Source of the DNA: Deltaproteobacteria bacterium | GTDB lineage: Bacteria > Desulfobacterota > WTBG01 > CAIYCZ01 > CAIRTM01 | Assembly: GCA_024276465.1 (NCBI GenBank) | Contig: JAJRXD010000032.1 | Span: 1-35,041, forward strand | Reading direction: 5' to 3' | Length of the DNA stretch: 35,041 nucleotides | Shown here: positions 8,414-17,545 of the stretch, one piece after another | How the letters are laid out: each line of letters opens with the position of its first letter | How positions within the stretch are numbered: the first letter of the stretch is position 1 | Translations under genes and position numbers: made by a program | Notes under the pieces: generated by a model | What the model saw: the letters and a program-made list of their open reading frames with translations, nothing else | Told to the model about the DNA's origin: nothing | Database searches by the model: none

Positions 8414-10198
8414 GTGCTTCAGGCCACCCCCGAAGAGCTGTTTGATGAGGTTGAAGATCCCAGCGGGGATGATCTGCCGACATTTGTTCCGCTTCCACCT
8501 GACAACGATGCTTTTACAAGAGCATATAATATTAACAAAACATCTTTGAGATCAATTAAAGCTGACGGGCCACCTGTTACAATAGCCGGCACATGGCCGC
8601 CTGCAGGTGCACCGGCTCCTGCAGGAGACAAACCAGTATGGATTTTTAAATTTAAAGGTTCCCGTGATTTAATTCTGAAAAACTGGACAGTAAACAGCCC
8701 TTCAGCTCCTGCTGGTTCTGACTCGGATGAAACCAACAACCCTGGAGACAAGGCTGAAGGGAAAAAGGGCAAGAACGGGCTCAGGTTAAACATATTCAAC
8801 AAGGGGGGGTCCATCCGCATAGAAAAATCTGTGGTCCTTAACCTTGCTGATGGCGGGGACGGTGGCGATGCCGAGGCTGTATGCGCTGATGCAACAGGAG
8901 GGAATGGTGGCAAATCAGGCAATTTCCGCATGACTACTGCTGCTGGTATTGACCTTGCTAAAGGAACATTAACCATTAATCCGGGTATGGGAGGCAATGG
9001 TGGAAGCGCTACGGTTTCAAAGGGAAACGCCGGTACAGCGGGATGCCCTGGTGACAAAGGAAATAATGCTAATGCCACAGGAGGAAATGGAGCAGACAAT
9101 ATTAAGCGTCTTTATGCACGCGGTAATGTAGCCGGGCTGGAGAATGTAACAATTGGACCTGTGCTTGCAGGAGATGGCGGTGAGGCAATTGCAGAAGCAT
9201 GTGATGGGGGGCCAGGCGATGAATGCTGTGACGGTGGAGATGGCGGCAAGGCTACGGCTACCGGCGGACAGGGAGGAAAAGCATCACTAAATATCAATAA
9301 ACTACCAGTAACTTCATCTGAGGTTATCGGTGGAGACGGAGGCGATGCCACTGCTACAGGAGGCAACAGCGGAAACGGTGGAGACTGTAAATTCGAAGAT
9401 GCCGGCAATGGTGGTGCAGGCGGCAATGCTGTTGCTGTTGGCGGAAAAGGCGGGGATACCAGCGGAGGCACCTCTGAAGCTGGCAAAGGCGGGGATGCCA
9501 CTGCTGTAGGTGGTGACGGTGGAAACGGAGGGGACAGCGCATTTGGGGATCCTGGCGCAGGAGGCAATGGTGGTACAGCAACGGCAACTCCAGGTTCTGC
9601 CGGCACAGGTGATACAAGCGCCAAAGACGGTGACCAGGATGAAAGTGACGGTAAAAAAGGCTCGGATGGCGGCACAATGCCATTTTTCTTGTTCTGTTTT
9701 GATTTTTCTTTTGTGACATATACTGATTTCGTAATCTCTCCCGGAGTCCAGACAGGCCCTGTAACCTCGGCTGAGGATAATTCTCAAATCGGAACATTAT
9801 CAGTGGATTTTCGTGAAATTGCCGGCGCTGTTTACCAGAAGGGGCAGGACCCTGTTGAACATATCGGTGTATCAAACAATGGAGAGATTGACTTTCTGGT
9901 TTCCACCCTGCAGCTTGATTCCGGAGAACCAGGCTTAACAGGGGGTATCAGAATTGACCCGCTTTATGGCGAGGGAATAACCGAAAGCAATCCTCTGGTG
10001 GTTCAGGCCCTGGATTCCAACGGTGAGGTAATAGGCAGCCAGTCCTTCTCTTCTGTTCCGAACAACCAGGCCAGTCCTGACAACCCTGAATATATTCAGG
10101 CTCTTTTTAATGTCAGTGTATCCATACATTCTTTCAGGCTGATTTTTCCCGAAAATGCCTTTGTAACTATTGTCAGGATTTATCTGCTTGACCCATAA
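8414..10198 (+). CDS. Glycine-rich repeat secreted protein, C-terminal part
   Basis: This is the in-frame continuation of the preceding piece after one TAA; a GTG at 8414 could in principle start it, but no ribosome site is evident and there is no signal peptide, so it is likely not made alone. About residues 125-395 hold many short GGxGG(N/D)A(T/V)A repeats (for example GGDGGDATATGG, GGNGGTATATPG), alternating with Cys-containing loops such as DGGPGDECCDGGDGG. After a short hydrophobic stretch (FFLFCFDFSFV) there is a C-terminal beta-rich domain of about 150 residues. The repeats resemble PGRS-like or beta-helix surface proteins in composition only. An adhesin or matrix protein is a guess. 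Confidence 0.65.
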   Translation: MLQATPEELFDEVEDPSGDDLPTFVPLPPDNDAFTRAYNINKTSLRSIKADGPPVTIAGTWPPAGAPAPAGDKPVWIFKFKGSRDLILKNWTVNSPSAPAGSDSDETNNPGDKAEGKKGKNGLRLNIFNKGGSIRIEKSVVLNLADGGDGGDAEAVCADATGGNGGKSGNFRMTTAAGIDLAKGTLTINPGMGGNGGSATVSKGNAGTAGCPGDKGNNANATGGNGADNIKRLYARGNVAGLENVTIGPVLAGDGGEAIAEACDGGPGDECCDGGDGGKATATGGQGGKASLNINKLPVTSSEVIGGDGGDATATGGNSGNGGDCKFEDAGNGGAGGNAVAVGGKGGDTSGGTSEAGKGGDATAVGGDGGNGGDSAFGDPGAGGNGGTATATPGSAGTGDTSAKDGDQDESDGKKGSDGGTMPFFLFCFDFSFVTYTDFVISPGVQTGPVTSAEDNSQIGTLSVDFREIAGAVYQKGQDPVEHIGVSNNGEIDFLVSTLQLDSGEPGLTGGIRIDPLYGEGITESNPLVVQALDSNGEVIGSQSFSSVPNNQASPDNPEYIQALFNVSVSIHSFRLIFPENAFVTIVRIYLLDP

Positions 10199-10263
10199 TA
10201 TTTTTTTCAGCCACTGATTGGAATTTCAGGGGGGACATCCCGGGAAACAGCAGGGGGTTCCCT

Positions 10264-11313
10264 TTAAATTTCCAGAGCCTTTATATATTCCTCTCCTATG
10301 CGTACAAATTCCACCCAGCGTTTCATCGGGTATGCATGGAATAAGGTTTGGTTTTTTATGTTTTTCCAGAGACAGGCTACAAGCCACTTTTTAAGATCAT
10401 CCGGCTTGCCCAAAAACATAAAAAGTTCCTGTTCAACTTTGCTGTCCTGTTTATCTGAACCCAACTTGTTGTTCCCTGTCCAGTATTTTTCAAGGATATC
10501 AAGGTATGTCTGTGTAATCTGTCTTCTTCCCCTAATGTTTTCATCCTTTGGCGGCAGGTTTCCCCTCCACTTAAGACATCCTATACTGCTTACCAGTATG
10601 TCTATTCTTCTTATAAACTTAAAATGACACGCGGGTTCAGCACTGCCTCCGACATCACATAAAAAATTCCCGGCTTCATGTCCCATTTGCTTTCTTATCA
10701 TGCTTTCAAGTTCGTCCATTCTTTGATGCCAGTTCTGTGGCAACTGTTGTGCATTACAGGGGCTAAGGGAAACAGGATCTCCCTGTACAATGTTACCCCA
10801 GAATGAGCAGTTAAGAAAACGTGCAGAAAGCCCCAGGTAAGTCCTTTCTGCCAACATGCTTTTCAACGGATCCTTGGCACCAAGAAAATGGTAAACCTTC
10901 TTACAGGTCTGCCCTGCCCCGTCTTCAAGGAGTTTATCCTCCAGCCAGTTTTTTAATGCCTCTGCATAATCCGTAAGCTCCCGGCGCCTGTGGGGACATA
11001 TCTGATAATGAAGCCTCAGTGCAGTATGGGAGCTTCCACCAATAATAGAACATATGTCATAAACCCTTTGTGGATAATCATAGCGCCATATACAGCAGAA
11101 ATCTGCCACCACCCTTAAATCAGCCTGTTCAGGCGACAACCCACCAAGATTTTCTTCCATCTCATTAATTGCCCGCAGATCTTCATTGTCTTCAGGGTAA
11201 TAGTCCAGATTGGCATCATAAAACCGCTGCCCCTTTGACAGGTGCCTGATAATTCGATAGGGAATTCCTTCGGTTAATGCGATGTTGTGCGGTGTTAACA
11301 GGGTATGTTCCAT
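10264..11313 (-). CDS. Unknown 349-aa protein
   Basis: No family is recognised. The protein is soluble-looking, mixed helical, rich in Trp, Cys and His (FCCIWRYDYPQ, HYQICPHRRR, CSFWGNIVQGDP, FLCDVGGSAEPACHFKFIRR), and has no signal peptide or membrane segment. The start ATG at 11313 has GAGG about 14 bases upstream. It stands alone, convergent with the glycine-rich gene to its left and divergent from the AsmA-like gene to its right. The full-length open frame and ordinary composition support a real gene. Confidence 0.7.
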   Translation of the reverse strand: MEHTLLTPHNIALTEGIPYRIIRHLSKGQRFYDANLDYYPEDNEDLRAINEMEENLGGLSPEQADLRVVADFCCIWRYDYPQRVYDICSIIGGSSHTALRLHYQICPHRRRELTDYAEALKNWLEDKLLEDGAGQTCKKVYHFLGAKDPLKSMLAERTYLGLSARFLNCSFWGNIVQGDPVSLSPCNAQQLPQNWHQRMDELESMIRKQMGHEAGNFLCDVGGSAEPACHFKFIRRIDILVSSIGCLKWRGNLPPKDENIRGRRQITQTYLDILEKYWTGNNKLGSDKQDSKVEQELFMFLGKPDDLKKWLVACLWKNIKNQTLFHAYPMKRWVEFVRIGEEYIKALEI

Positions 11314-11435
11314 TTAAAATTTTCAACCTCTGTTTATTTGTCTGTTTTACAAGCTTTATATAATACATTTATTGTGTTATAAATAGTTACCTGAAGCATA
11401 TGAATTAGTTATCAATAAAATCACAAATAACAAAA

Positions 11436-14400
11436 ATGACAAGAAGATTTTTTAACTTCACTTTATACCTCCTTGCATTGACAGCTATAGTCCTGGCAGT
11501 TTTAACGACACTATTATCATATTTCCTCAAAGATCTTACTTACTACACAGAGTTAACTTTAGACCTTCTTAAAGAAAAAACAGGCTGCAACATCAGCATT
11601 TCCGATATTAACTGGGATATTTTACGGGGAACAGGAATTAAAATTGACAACCTGAAAATTATTGATGCAAGCAACCAGAGACTTCTTTGTAAAATAAAAA
11701 GGGTTTACATTCTCAGCGAACTATTACCATTGTTCAGAAAACAGCTGATTGTTTCTAAAATAATCTTAGAGGAGCCAGAGCTGTTTGTTTTCAGGGATGA
11801 GAATGGACAGTGGAAAATATTTACTGTTCCTGATGTAAAGCCTGAACCATTAAGCCAGGATAAAAAAAGTTTTGATTTTTCCATATCACTGAAAAACCTG
11901 TTTATTACAAATGGAAAACTGTTTTACAAAGACTATATTCTCCATAAAACATCAGACTTTGATCATGTTAACCTCAAGCTGAGACTGAACCATAAAACCG
12001 GTAAATATCTTATCTCATTAGCAGCTGAGCATAAACATAAAAAAGGTAAGGGAGTGTTGGCTTTCGATGGAGATTTTTCATTTTTGTCTACTGGATTTAA
12101 TTTTAAAAATCTCTCTGTAAAAGGAACTCTTAACCTTGAAAAAATATCACTTGCCGGATTTTTGCCATATGTAATGCATTCCATCACTTTTCCTGAAGCC
12201 GACACCCTCCTGGATACAAATTTCAGGTTCACCCTGGAACCTGGCTTGAATTTCAAAGCTGACGGTCATCTGAAATCCAGCAGAATAAATGTCTCCCTGA
12301 GTAATGGAAAGCCCTTTACACTTGATAATTGCAGTTTAGGGTTCAGTGTCCAGGCAAATCCCGATTCCCTGGAATTAGAAAAACTTGATTTATCACTTAC
12401 CCGTGGCATCAACATCAATGGCAATCTTTCCGTCACAGGGCTAAGATATCCTTCGCCGTTGTTTGATTTGAAATTCAGCAGCAACCGCTTCAGCATAACA
12501 AGTTTTGTCAAATACGTAAATGATACCAGTTTGCTGACAGACCCCTACAGAAGCATATTAAACAGGGTAACTGGTGGGGAAATAGAACTGAAAAACATTC
12601 ACTGGCAGGGCCATGTTAAAAACCGTACGGCAGAACAAATACCTGTCCTGCATGGGAAACTTGAAATAAAAAACATGTTCGTTGAAACTGCGGATCAAAT
12701 GCCGCCTTTAAGAATTGATGCATCCTGCGAAATACATAATGACACTGTTTTCGGAGTTCTTACCGCTAAGTGCCTTCCAGGTGACACCCACACAGCCCAT
12801 TTTGAATCAACATCACTTTTTAACAACCCCTGCTTTAAAGCTGATATACTGTCAATGTGCCCTTCAAAGTCTCTAAATAAGCTTATCCCATCCACTGACA
12901 ATTCCTCGCGCAAACCCGTTCTTGAAGCTGTTGCCGGAATTACAACTGCAAAAACAAAAATTTCTATCTCTAAGAAATTTGTAATAACATCTGACATTGA
13001 CCTGACCCGGACAGCCTACATGGTTTCAGGCTCGATAATGAAACCTGCTGGCCTCACAAACAAGCTTTATTTGCAAAGCAGCCCTGCAGAAGACACCTCT
13101 CACACTACCTTTTCTTTTCATGTAGTTCTTGGGAGCAACCTTCTGCTTGAGGGTACAATAAAAGGCGGGCTGTCTCCGGTAATAAACAGCAGATATACTC
13201 TGAACTCTTTTGACATCACCTCCTTTAAGTTTCCGGCTCTGCCTCCGGCCATGCAGGTTAAAGGTGCCATCTCAGGAGAGGGCTCGTTTCAGGTTCCCTT
13301 TTCATCCTCTTTTCAACTCCCCTTTAAAGGCTCAATGTCAATCAGCGGATTTGAACTCAGTAAAGCAGAATCAGTAAATACACTTATCTCTGCAAGTATT
13401 GAGACAGAAACGGATGGCAATCAAATATTTATCAAAACATGTTCTGTCCGGCTTGGTGAATCTTCTTTTACTGCATCCGGCAAACTTTCCGGAATTACTC
13501 CACCCCGGGGAAACCTTTCTGTTAATGCAGATTTTTTTGACATAGACGACTGTGTACGCACAATACAGAGTATAGTAAAACTTTCCAAACAACAGGATAA
13601 AAAGATTTCGACTACAGACAATAATTTTTTCACAGGCACCAGTCTGGACATAGACCTTAAACCTGAGAAGACAAATTTTTTAGGTTGGGATTTCGGACGC
13701 GGTTCCACAAGGTTTTCAATAAAAAATGGCGTTATGCTGTGGGATGACATTTCAATTCAGGCAGATAATGGAATTATAAAAGGTGCGGTGTTATATGACC
13801 TCTCAAATCCTCACTCAATGCAACTTAAATTCATGCCAAGGGAGTCGAATATTGATTTTCTCTGGTGTATTCCGACTCTTAAAGAAAGTAAAATTATTAC
13901 TGGAGTTTTAAATTTGTCAGGCGAGTTTTCTTCAACTTTTGAACATGAAGGGGCTATTGTTCCAAACATGCAGGGCGATTTTCATGTCAGTATAACGAAC
14001 GGAAAAATCAGAAAGTTTACAATTTTATCAAAGATCCTGACCATACTCAGCATTAAAAGACTTCTTAAATTAAAAAACCCTGACTTTTTTTCTCAGGGAA
14101 TGCCTTTTGATTCAATTGAAGCTGGTTTTGTAATGGAAAAAGGCTTAATGAAGACCGACAACTTTATCATGAAGGGCCCTGCAATGAACCTTTCTGCTGT
14201 AGGTACCATTAATCTTTTGAGCAATGAGGTTGACCTTACAATTGGCGCTCAGCCTTTGGAAACAATTGGAAAAATAGTTGGTAACATTCCCATTGCAAAA
14301 AACATTTTTACTGGAAAGGACAAATCACTTACAGTAGGCTACTTCCATGTTAAGGGTCCCTATGAAAATGCATCTGTCACCATCATGCCACTCAAATCTC

Positions 14401-14504
14401 TAAGCAGTGCTGTGATAAAGGTTTTTAAATCAATTTTCAACATTCCTCTGAAAATCATCTCTCCCAAAAACGATAACAGCTCAAAAAAAAGATTGACAGA
14501 GTAA
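11436..14504 (+). CDS. AsmA/TamB-superfamily envelope protein
   Basis: This 1022-aa protein has one N-terminal membrane anchor (about 8-30) and a long periplasmic body of repeated beta-strand units. It fits the AsmA/YhdP family, thought to move phospholipids between inner and outer membranes through a repeating-beta-groove structure. The N-terminal AsmA module (KTGCNISISDINWDILRGTGIKIDNLKI, ILEEPELFVFRDENGQWKI) and a C-terminal AsmA_2-like module (about 850-990: GEFSSTFEHEGAIVPNMQGDFHVSITNG, AMNLSAVGTINLLSNEVDLTIGAQPL) are both visible. No good ribosome site precedes the ATG, which follows an A-rich leader. It probably forms its own transcript. Confidence 0.85.
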   Translation: MTRRFFNFTLYLLALTAIVLAVLTTLLSYFLKDLTYYTELTLDLLKEKTGCNISISDINWDILRGTGIKIDNLKIIDASNQRLLCKIKRVYILSELLPLFRKQLIVSKIILEEPELFVFRDENGQWKIFTVPDVKPEPLSQDKKSFDFSISLKNLFITNGKLFYKDYILHKTSDFDHVNLKLRLNHKTGKYLISLAAEHKHKKGKGVLAFDGDFSFLSTGFNFKNLSVKGTLNLEKISLAGFLPYVMHSITFPEADTLLDTNFRFTLEPGLNFKADGHLKSSRINVSLSNGKPFTLDNCSLGFSVQANPDSLELEKLDLSLTRGININGNLSVTGLRYPSPLFDLKFSSNRFSITSFVKYVNDTSLLTDPYRSILNRVTGGEIELKNIHWQGHVKNRTAEQIPVLHGKLEIKNMFVETADQMPPLRIDASCEIHNDTVFGVLTAKCLPGDTHTAHFESTSLFNNPCFKADILSMCPSKSLNKLIPSTDNSSRKPVLEAVAGITTAKTKISISKKFVITSDIDLTRTAYMVSGSIMKPAGLTNKLYLQSSPAEDTSHTTFSFHVVLGSNLLLEGTIKGGLSPVINSRYTLNSFDITSFKFPALPPAMQVKGAISGEGSFQVPFSSSFQLPFKGSMSISGFELSKAESVNTLISASIETETDGNQIFIKTCSVRLGESSFTASGKLSGITPPRGNLSVNADFFDIDDCVRTIQSIVKLSKQQDKKISTTDNNFFTGTSLDIDLKPEKTNFLGWDFGRGSTRFSIKNGVMLWDDISIQADNGIIKGAVLYDLSNPHSMQLKFMPRESNIDFLWCIPTLKESKIITGVLNLSGEFSSTFEHEGAIVPNMQGDFHVSITNGKIRKFTILSKILTILSIKRLLKLKNPDFFSQGMPFDSIEAGFVMEKGLMKTDNFIMKGPAMNLSAVGTINLLSNEVDLTIGAQPLETIGKIVGNIPIAKNIFTGKDKSLTVGYFHVKGPYENASVTIMPLKSLSSAVIKVFKSIFNIPLKIISPKNDNSSKKRLTE

Positions 14505-14816
14505 GGGGGTCCGTGACACAACCTTTATTTAGCTTGACACGTGTGGACTCTTGGGCTATAATTTTCAGCAAACCAATCAATCAAATAATGACGCACACAC
14601 AACAACAAAAATATACAGCTCAGTTTGTTAAAAAAAACTTCAAAGACAATGCCGGTCATGACCCGGCAACGATTGGCACTGGCAAAAAACTGGCCTGTCA
14701 AAATGAACTGTTTTTGATAAACCGGTTCATGACAACAGAAGCACTGAAGGCCAGGCAAAGCCTCAGTAGTACTGATTTTTTATGTTATAATCAATGAGAG
14801 AAAGGGACACTTGACA
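14505..14816 (+). other. Intergenic stretch with doubtful short ORF
   Basis: A 94-codon frame starting at a GTG (14513) after aaggggg is open here, but its composition is unlike its neighbours and it matches nothing I know; I do not call it a gene. A promoter for the next gene lies at the right end. Confidence 0.35.
14783..14791 (+). promoter_or_regulatory. Extended -10 promoter for radical SAM gene
   Basis: TGTTATAAT combines an extended TGn with a perfect TATAAT (14786-14791), about 26 bases before the ATG at 14817. No good -35 is seen at 17 bases, as is common for extended -10 promoters. Confidence 0.5.
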
Positions 14817-16031
14817 ATGAAAAAGGTTCTTTTAAGCACAGTTTGCGGGCCGTTTGCCGCAAACACAGACGACTGTACTGAACATATAATGCCCGAGCTT
14901 TTTCATGCTCAGGTTACACGTGCACAGGGTATTTTCAGCCCCCGGGTAACCTACATATCCTATGGCCTGGAATATATCGCAAAAAACATCAAGGCTCCAA
15001 CCACGGTACTTCAGTACCCGACTATAAAGCAGTTTATCCAGGAGCTTAAGAAAGGTTATGATTATGTAGGTATCAGCTTTGTTATAGCCACATTCGAAAA
15101 GCTTAAAAAAATGTGCAGTGCCGTAAGAGAAGTTTTGCCTGATTCCAAAATAATACTTGGCGGTTATGGCACAATGCTACCCGAATGCGAGAAATACGGC
15201 GACCACATCTGCAAAGAGGAAGGCGTTGACTTTATGAGAAGGCTTCTGGGAGAACCGCTGGACAATTCTCCAAAAAAGCATGTTGTGTATCCCACAAGGG
15301 GACGTGTTGCAGGACTGCCAGCCACAAAAGGAGCAGTGGTTATGGCTGGCCTTGGCTGCCCACACGGTTGCGAGTTCTGTGCCACCTCTCATTTTCACAA
15401 AAAACGTCATATCCCTCTTTTAAAGACAGGGGCTGATCTCTACAATGAGATCAGAAGGATTCACAAAATCCAGAAAGATACAACCCTGCCTATCGGAATT
15501 ATCGAAGAAGATTTTCTTCTGCAGCGCAAACGAGCACAGGAGTATTTTGACTGCGTAAAAAAAGACAACAAAGATCCCATAAAGATCTCATGCTTTGCAA
15601 GCGCCTACTCCATAGCACTGTGGGATCCTGATGATCTGGTCAGGATGGGAATTGAGTCACTCTGGGTCGGTGTAGAATCCCGCCGTGCCAATTATCCCAA
15701 GCTAAAGGGGCTTGATGTAAAAGCAATTTTTGATACTCTTCACGCCCGTGGCATTAACACGCTTGCCTCACTCATAATCGGACATGATTTTCATACAGTT
15801 GACAGCGTGTGGGAGGATTTTGAATATCTCATGTCAATGAAGCCCAGTTTAAGCCAGTTCCTCATTCTGACTCCGGCATGCAGCACACCACTTTTTGAAA
15901 GGTTAGGCAGGGAAGGAAGGCTGCTTGATGTGCCAACCAAAGAGTGGGACGGCTTTCACCTTGTGTTTGATCACCCTCATATTGAAAAACAGAAAATACA
16001 GCAGTTGCTTCTTGACGTATACGATGAGTAA
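14817..16031 (+). CDS. Radical SAM protein, B12-binding type, cut by TAA
   Basis: The ATG at 14817 was chosen because AGGGA lies nine bases upstream; a TTG at 14811 would be too close. The N-terminal third resembles a cobalamin-binding Rossmann domain (YDYVGISFVIATFEKLKKMC, SKIILGGYGTM), without a visible DxHxxG. The radical SAM core has the canonical C-x3-C-x2-C in GCPHGCEFCATSHFH at about residue 183, followed by IIEEDFLL, GIESLWVGVESR and INTLASLIIGHD, as in the methyltransferase/oxidoreductase B12-rSAM group. The frame ends LLLDVYDE-TAA, but the next codons in the same frame read YRRLGPSAIRYIEKK, a family-like continuation. The TAA is therefore probably a recent nonsense change. The substrate is unknown. 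Confidence 0.8.
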   Translation: MKKVLLSTVCGPFAANTDDCTEHIMPELFHAQVTRAQGIFSPRVTYISYGLEYIAKNIKAPTTVLQYPTIKQFIQELKKGYDYVGISFVIATFEKLKKMCSAVREVLPDSKIILGGYGTMLPECEKYGDHICKEEGVDFMRRLLGEPLDNSPKKHVVYPTRGRVAGLPATKGAVVMAGLGCPHGCEFCATSHFHKKRHIPLLKTGADLYNEIRRIHKIQKDTTLPIGIIEEDFLLQRKRAQEYFDCVKKDNKDPIKISCFASAYSIALWDPDDLVRMGIESLWVGVESRRANYPKLKGLDVKAIFDTLHARGINTLASLIIGHDFHTVDSVWEDFEYLMSMKPSLSQFLILTPACSTPLFERLGREGRLLDVPTKEWDGFHLVFDHPHIEKQKIQQLLLDVYDE

Positions 16032-16079
16032 TACCGCAGGCTTGGCCCTTCAGCCATCCGGTACATCGAAAAAAAGCTT

Positions 16080-16775
16080 GTGGGATATCTTCGGTACAGA
16101 AATACAACTGATCCACTTCTCAGGATGCGTGCAGATCAGTACAAAGAGGATTGCCTCAGCGCCCTGCCTCTATTTGCCACTGCTGTGCGGTACTCACCTA
16201 CAAAAGAGGTTGCAGAGTGGGTCAAAAAAATTCACCAGTCCATAATGAACGAGATAGGCGACGGGGGCATTAAAAACAAAATTCTTTCATGTATAGTTCC
16301 AGTGCTTGCATTTGCCGAACAGATCAAGATTAAACACTTTGCATACCCGCAGGCAAAACTCCAGCGCACTGAATACAGGATTTCAGATGCTTTAAAGGAT
16401 TCACCAGGACTTGCAGGGGACGGCCTTCTTACAATAAAGACTCGGCCTCGTAATATTGATCATCATCCACTTGTTGTTGACCTTCAGGGTGTTTTTAACG
16501 GAATAACAGTGACAAAGGCGAAAAAAAGAATTGAAGACTACCTGATGGAAAACCGTGGACACCTTGCTATTAATTTCAAAGGTATAACCAGTTTCGATCA
16601 GGATGCTCTTCTCATTTTTCTCAAGAAGCTGACAGACTACAAGGAGAGAATCAAAATTATAAGCATTGACTCACTGCAGGCAGAGATGGCTGATGTTGTT
16701 ACATATGCGCGGAAGTATTTTGAGGTATTCATGGATGTCGATGGCCTGAATAAAAGCCTGTCAGTGCCAGGATAG
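16080..16775 (+). CDS. STAS-like C-terminal part of the radical SAM protein
   Basis: This is the same reading frame as the preceding gene after its TAA at 16029-16031; codons from 16032 (YRRLGPS) already look coding. The GTG at 16080 is the first usable start, without a clear ribosome site. The C-terminal 100 residues (HHPLVVDLQGVFNGITVTKAKKRIEDYL...HLAINFKGITSFDQDALLIFLKKL...) look like a STAS domain, the anti-sigma-antagonist fold used for protein contacts. Either one protein of about 650 aa has been split by mutation, or two polypeptides are made. A strong terminator follows. Confidence 0.68.
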   Translation: MGYLRYRNTTDPLLRMRADQYKEDCLSALPLFATAVRYSPTKEVAEWVKKIHQSIMNEIGDGGIKNKILSCIVPVLAFAEQIKIKHFAYPQAKLQRTEYRISDALKDSPGLAGDGLLTIKTRPRNIDHHPLVVDLQGVFNGITVTKAKKRIEDYLMENRGHLAINFKGITSFDQDALLIFLKKLTDYKERIKIISIDSLQAEMADVVTYARKYFEVFMDVDGLNKSLSVPG

Positions 16776-16831
16776 TAGATACTGGGAAACAAGCTTAACA
16801 GCAAATCGCACTCCACTAAAGACAGTTATAT

Positions 16832-16870
16832 AAAAAACAACCCCGATGTTGATCTTCGGGGTTGTTTTTT
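16832..16870 (+). terminator. Rho-independent terminator
   Basis: The 15-bp arms aaaaaacaaccccga (16832-16846) and tcggggttgtttttt (16856-16870) are exact complements, ending in six T. It closes the radical SAM/STAS transcript and works in either direction by sequence. Confidence 0.9.
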
Positions 16871-16997
16871 ATGCAAATACCTTGTTTTAAACAGGGACTC
16901 TTCCCGTATTTTACATTAATAATAACTTGCCATGTTAAAGATATTTTCATAAACTAAAATCAATATCAGTATATTTTTAAACAATGGAGAAAAAACT

Positions 16998-17194
16998 ATG
17001 CACATCAATAAAAATATATTGTAGATAAACATGGCAAGCCCAAAGAAGTCGTAATCCTGCTGAAGGACTTTCAAAAAATTGAAGAGCTGTTAGGATTTGA
17101 CCTTGATAGTCAAACTAAAGCTCAGCTTCGTGAAGCCCGCAAGGATAGAGAGCAGGCTAATAAAAAGGCTTACATGGATTTAGACTCAATCTGA
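16998..17194 (+). pseudogene. Phd/YefM-like antitoxin, frameshifted
   Basis: The ATG at 16998 follows a weak ggagaaaaa leader and reads MHINKNIL before TAG. Adding one A to the A-run at about 17010 gives MHINKKYIVDKHGKPKEVVILLKDFQKIEELLGF...YMDLDSI, ending at TGA 17192-17194. The V(D/E)xxGKPKxVVI..xDFxKIEELL pattern is typical of prevent-host-death-type antitoxins. A partner frame overlaps it by one base (ATG 17194, MSKVV) but meets TGA after five codons and does not continue as a recognisable toxin. The module appears dead, next to an intact hicBA pair. Confidence 0.65.
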
Positions 17195-17285
17195 TGAGCA
17201 AAGTTGTCTGAGAGTATTGGCAAAGCTCAATAGAAGACCTGACCCCCCTTGCCATAAAGCATTCTACATTCAACATATGTTATAA

Positions 17286-17304
17286 TTTATCAGTGATTGA
17301 TAAA
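17286..17304 (+). promoter_or_regulatory. hicBA promoter and palindromic operator
   Basis: The palindrome tttatca-gtgat-tgataaa directly follows a TATAAT (17281-17286, within gttataat) and ends before the AAGGAG of hicB. HicB-type antitoxins commonly bind palindromes at their own promoter, so this site is the expected operator. Confidence 0.55.
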
Positions 17305-17320
17305 AAGGAGTGATTAAAAC

Positions 17321-17545
17321 ATGAGCGCCTATAAATTTTCAGTAGTTGTTGAAAAAAACAGTGATGGCTATTTTGCTTTCTGCCCGGATCTGCAGGGGTG
17401 TTATACACAGGGTGATTCTTATGAAGAAGTTATGGAGAACATCAAGGATGCTATTCGACTTCATATAGAAGACAGAATTGAAAGCGGTGAAGATATCCCA
17501 CAATCTGAATCTGTAAGTTTAACCATGATGGAAGTAGCAATATGA
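17321..17545 (+). CDS. hicB: HicB-family antitoxin
   Basis: This 74-aa protein has the partial RNase-H-like HicB fold (YKFSVVVEKNSDGYFAFCPDLQGCYTQGDSYEEVMENIKDAIRLHIE). It has no long C-terminal DNA-binding extension, though the tail SESVSLTMMEVAI may be a dimer strand. It should neutralise the HicA toxin encoded next. The ATG has AAGGAG ten bases upstream and overlaps hicA by four bases (ATGA), giving coupled translation. The order antitoxin-toxin is the reverse of the E. coli hicAB arrangement but is common elsewhere. Confidence 0.9.
   Translation: MSAYKFSVVVEKNSDGYFAFCPDLQGCYTQGDSYEEVMENIKDAIRLHIEDRIESGEDIPQSESVSLTMMEVAI

Noticed and set aside
8419-9675. Long Pro/Ser-rich minus-strand ORFs
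   Set aside because: Shadows of the glycine-rich repeat coding sequence; GGN codons read as proline in reverse.
14513-14797. 94-codon plus-strand ORF starting GTG after aaggggg
   Set aside because: No recognisable family, odd composition, overlapped by an equally long minus-strand frame and located in a promoter region.
8408-16031. Reassignment of TAA to a sense codon, suggested by two in-frame TAA
   Set aside because: Many neighbouring genes end in TAA at the expected family length, so TAA works as a stop here.
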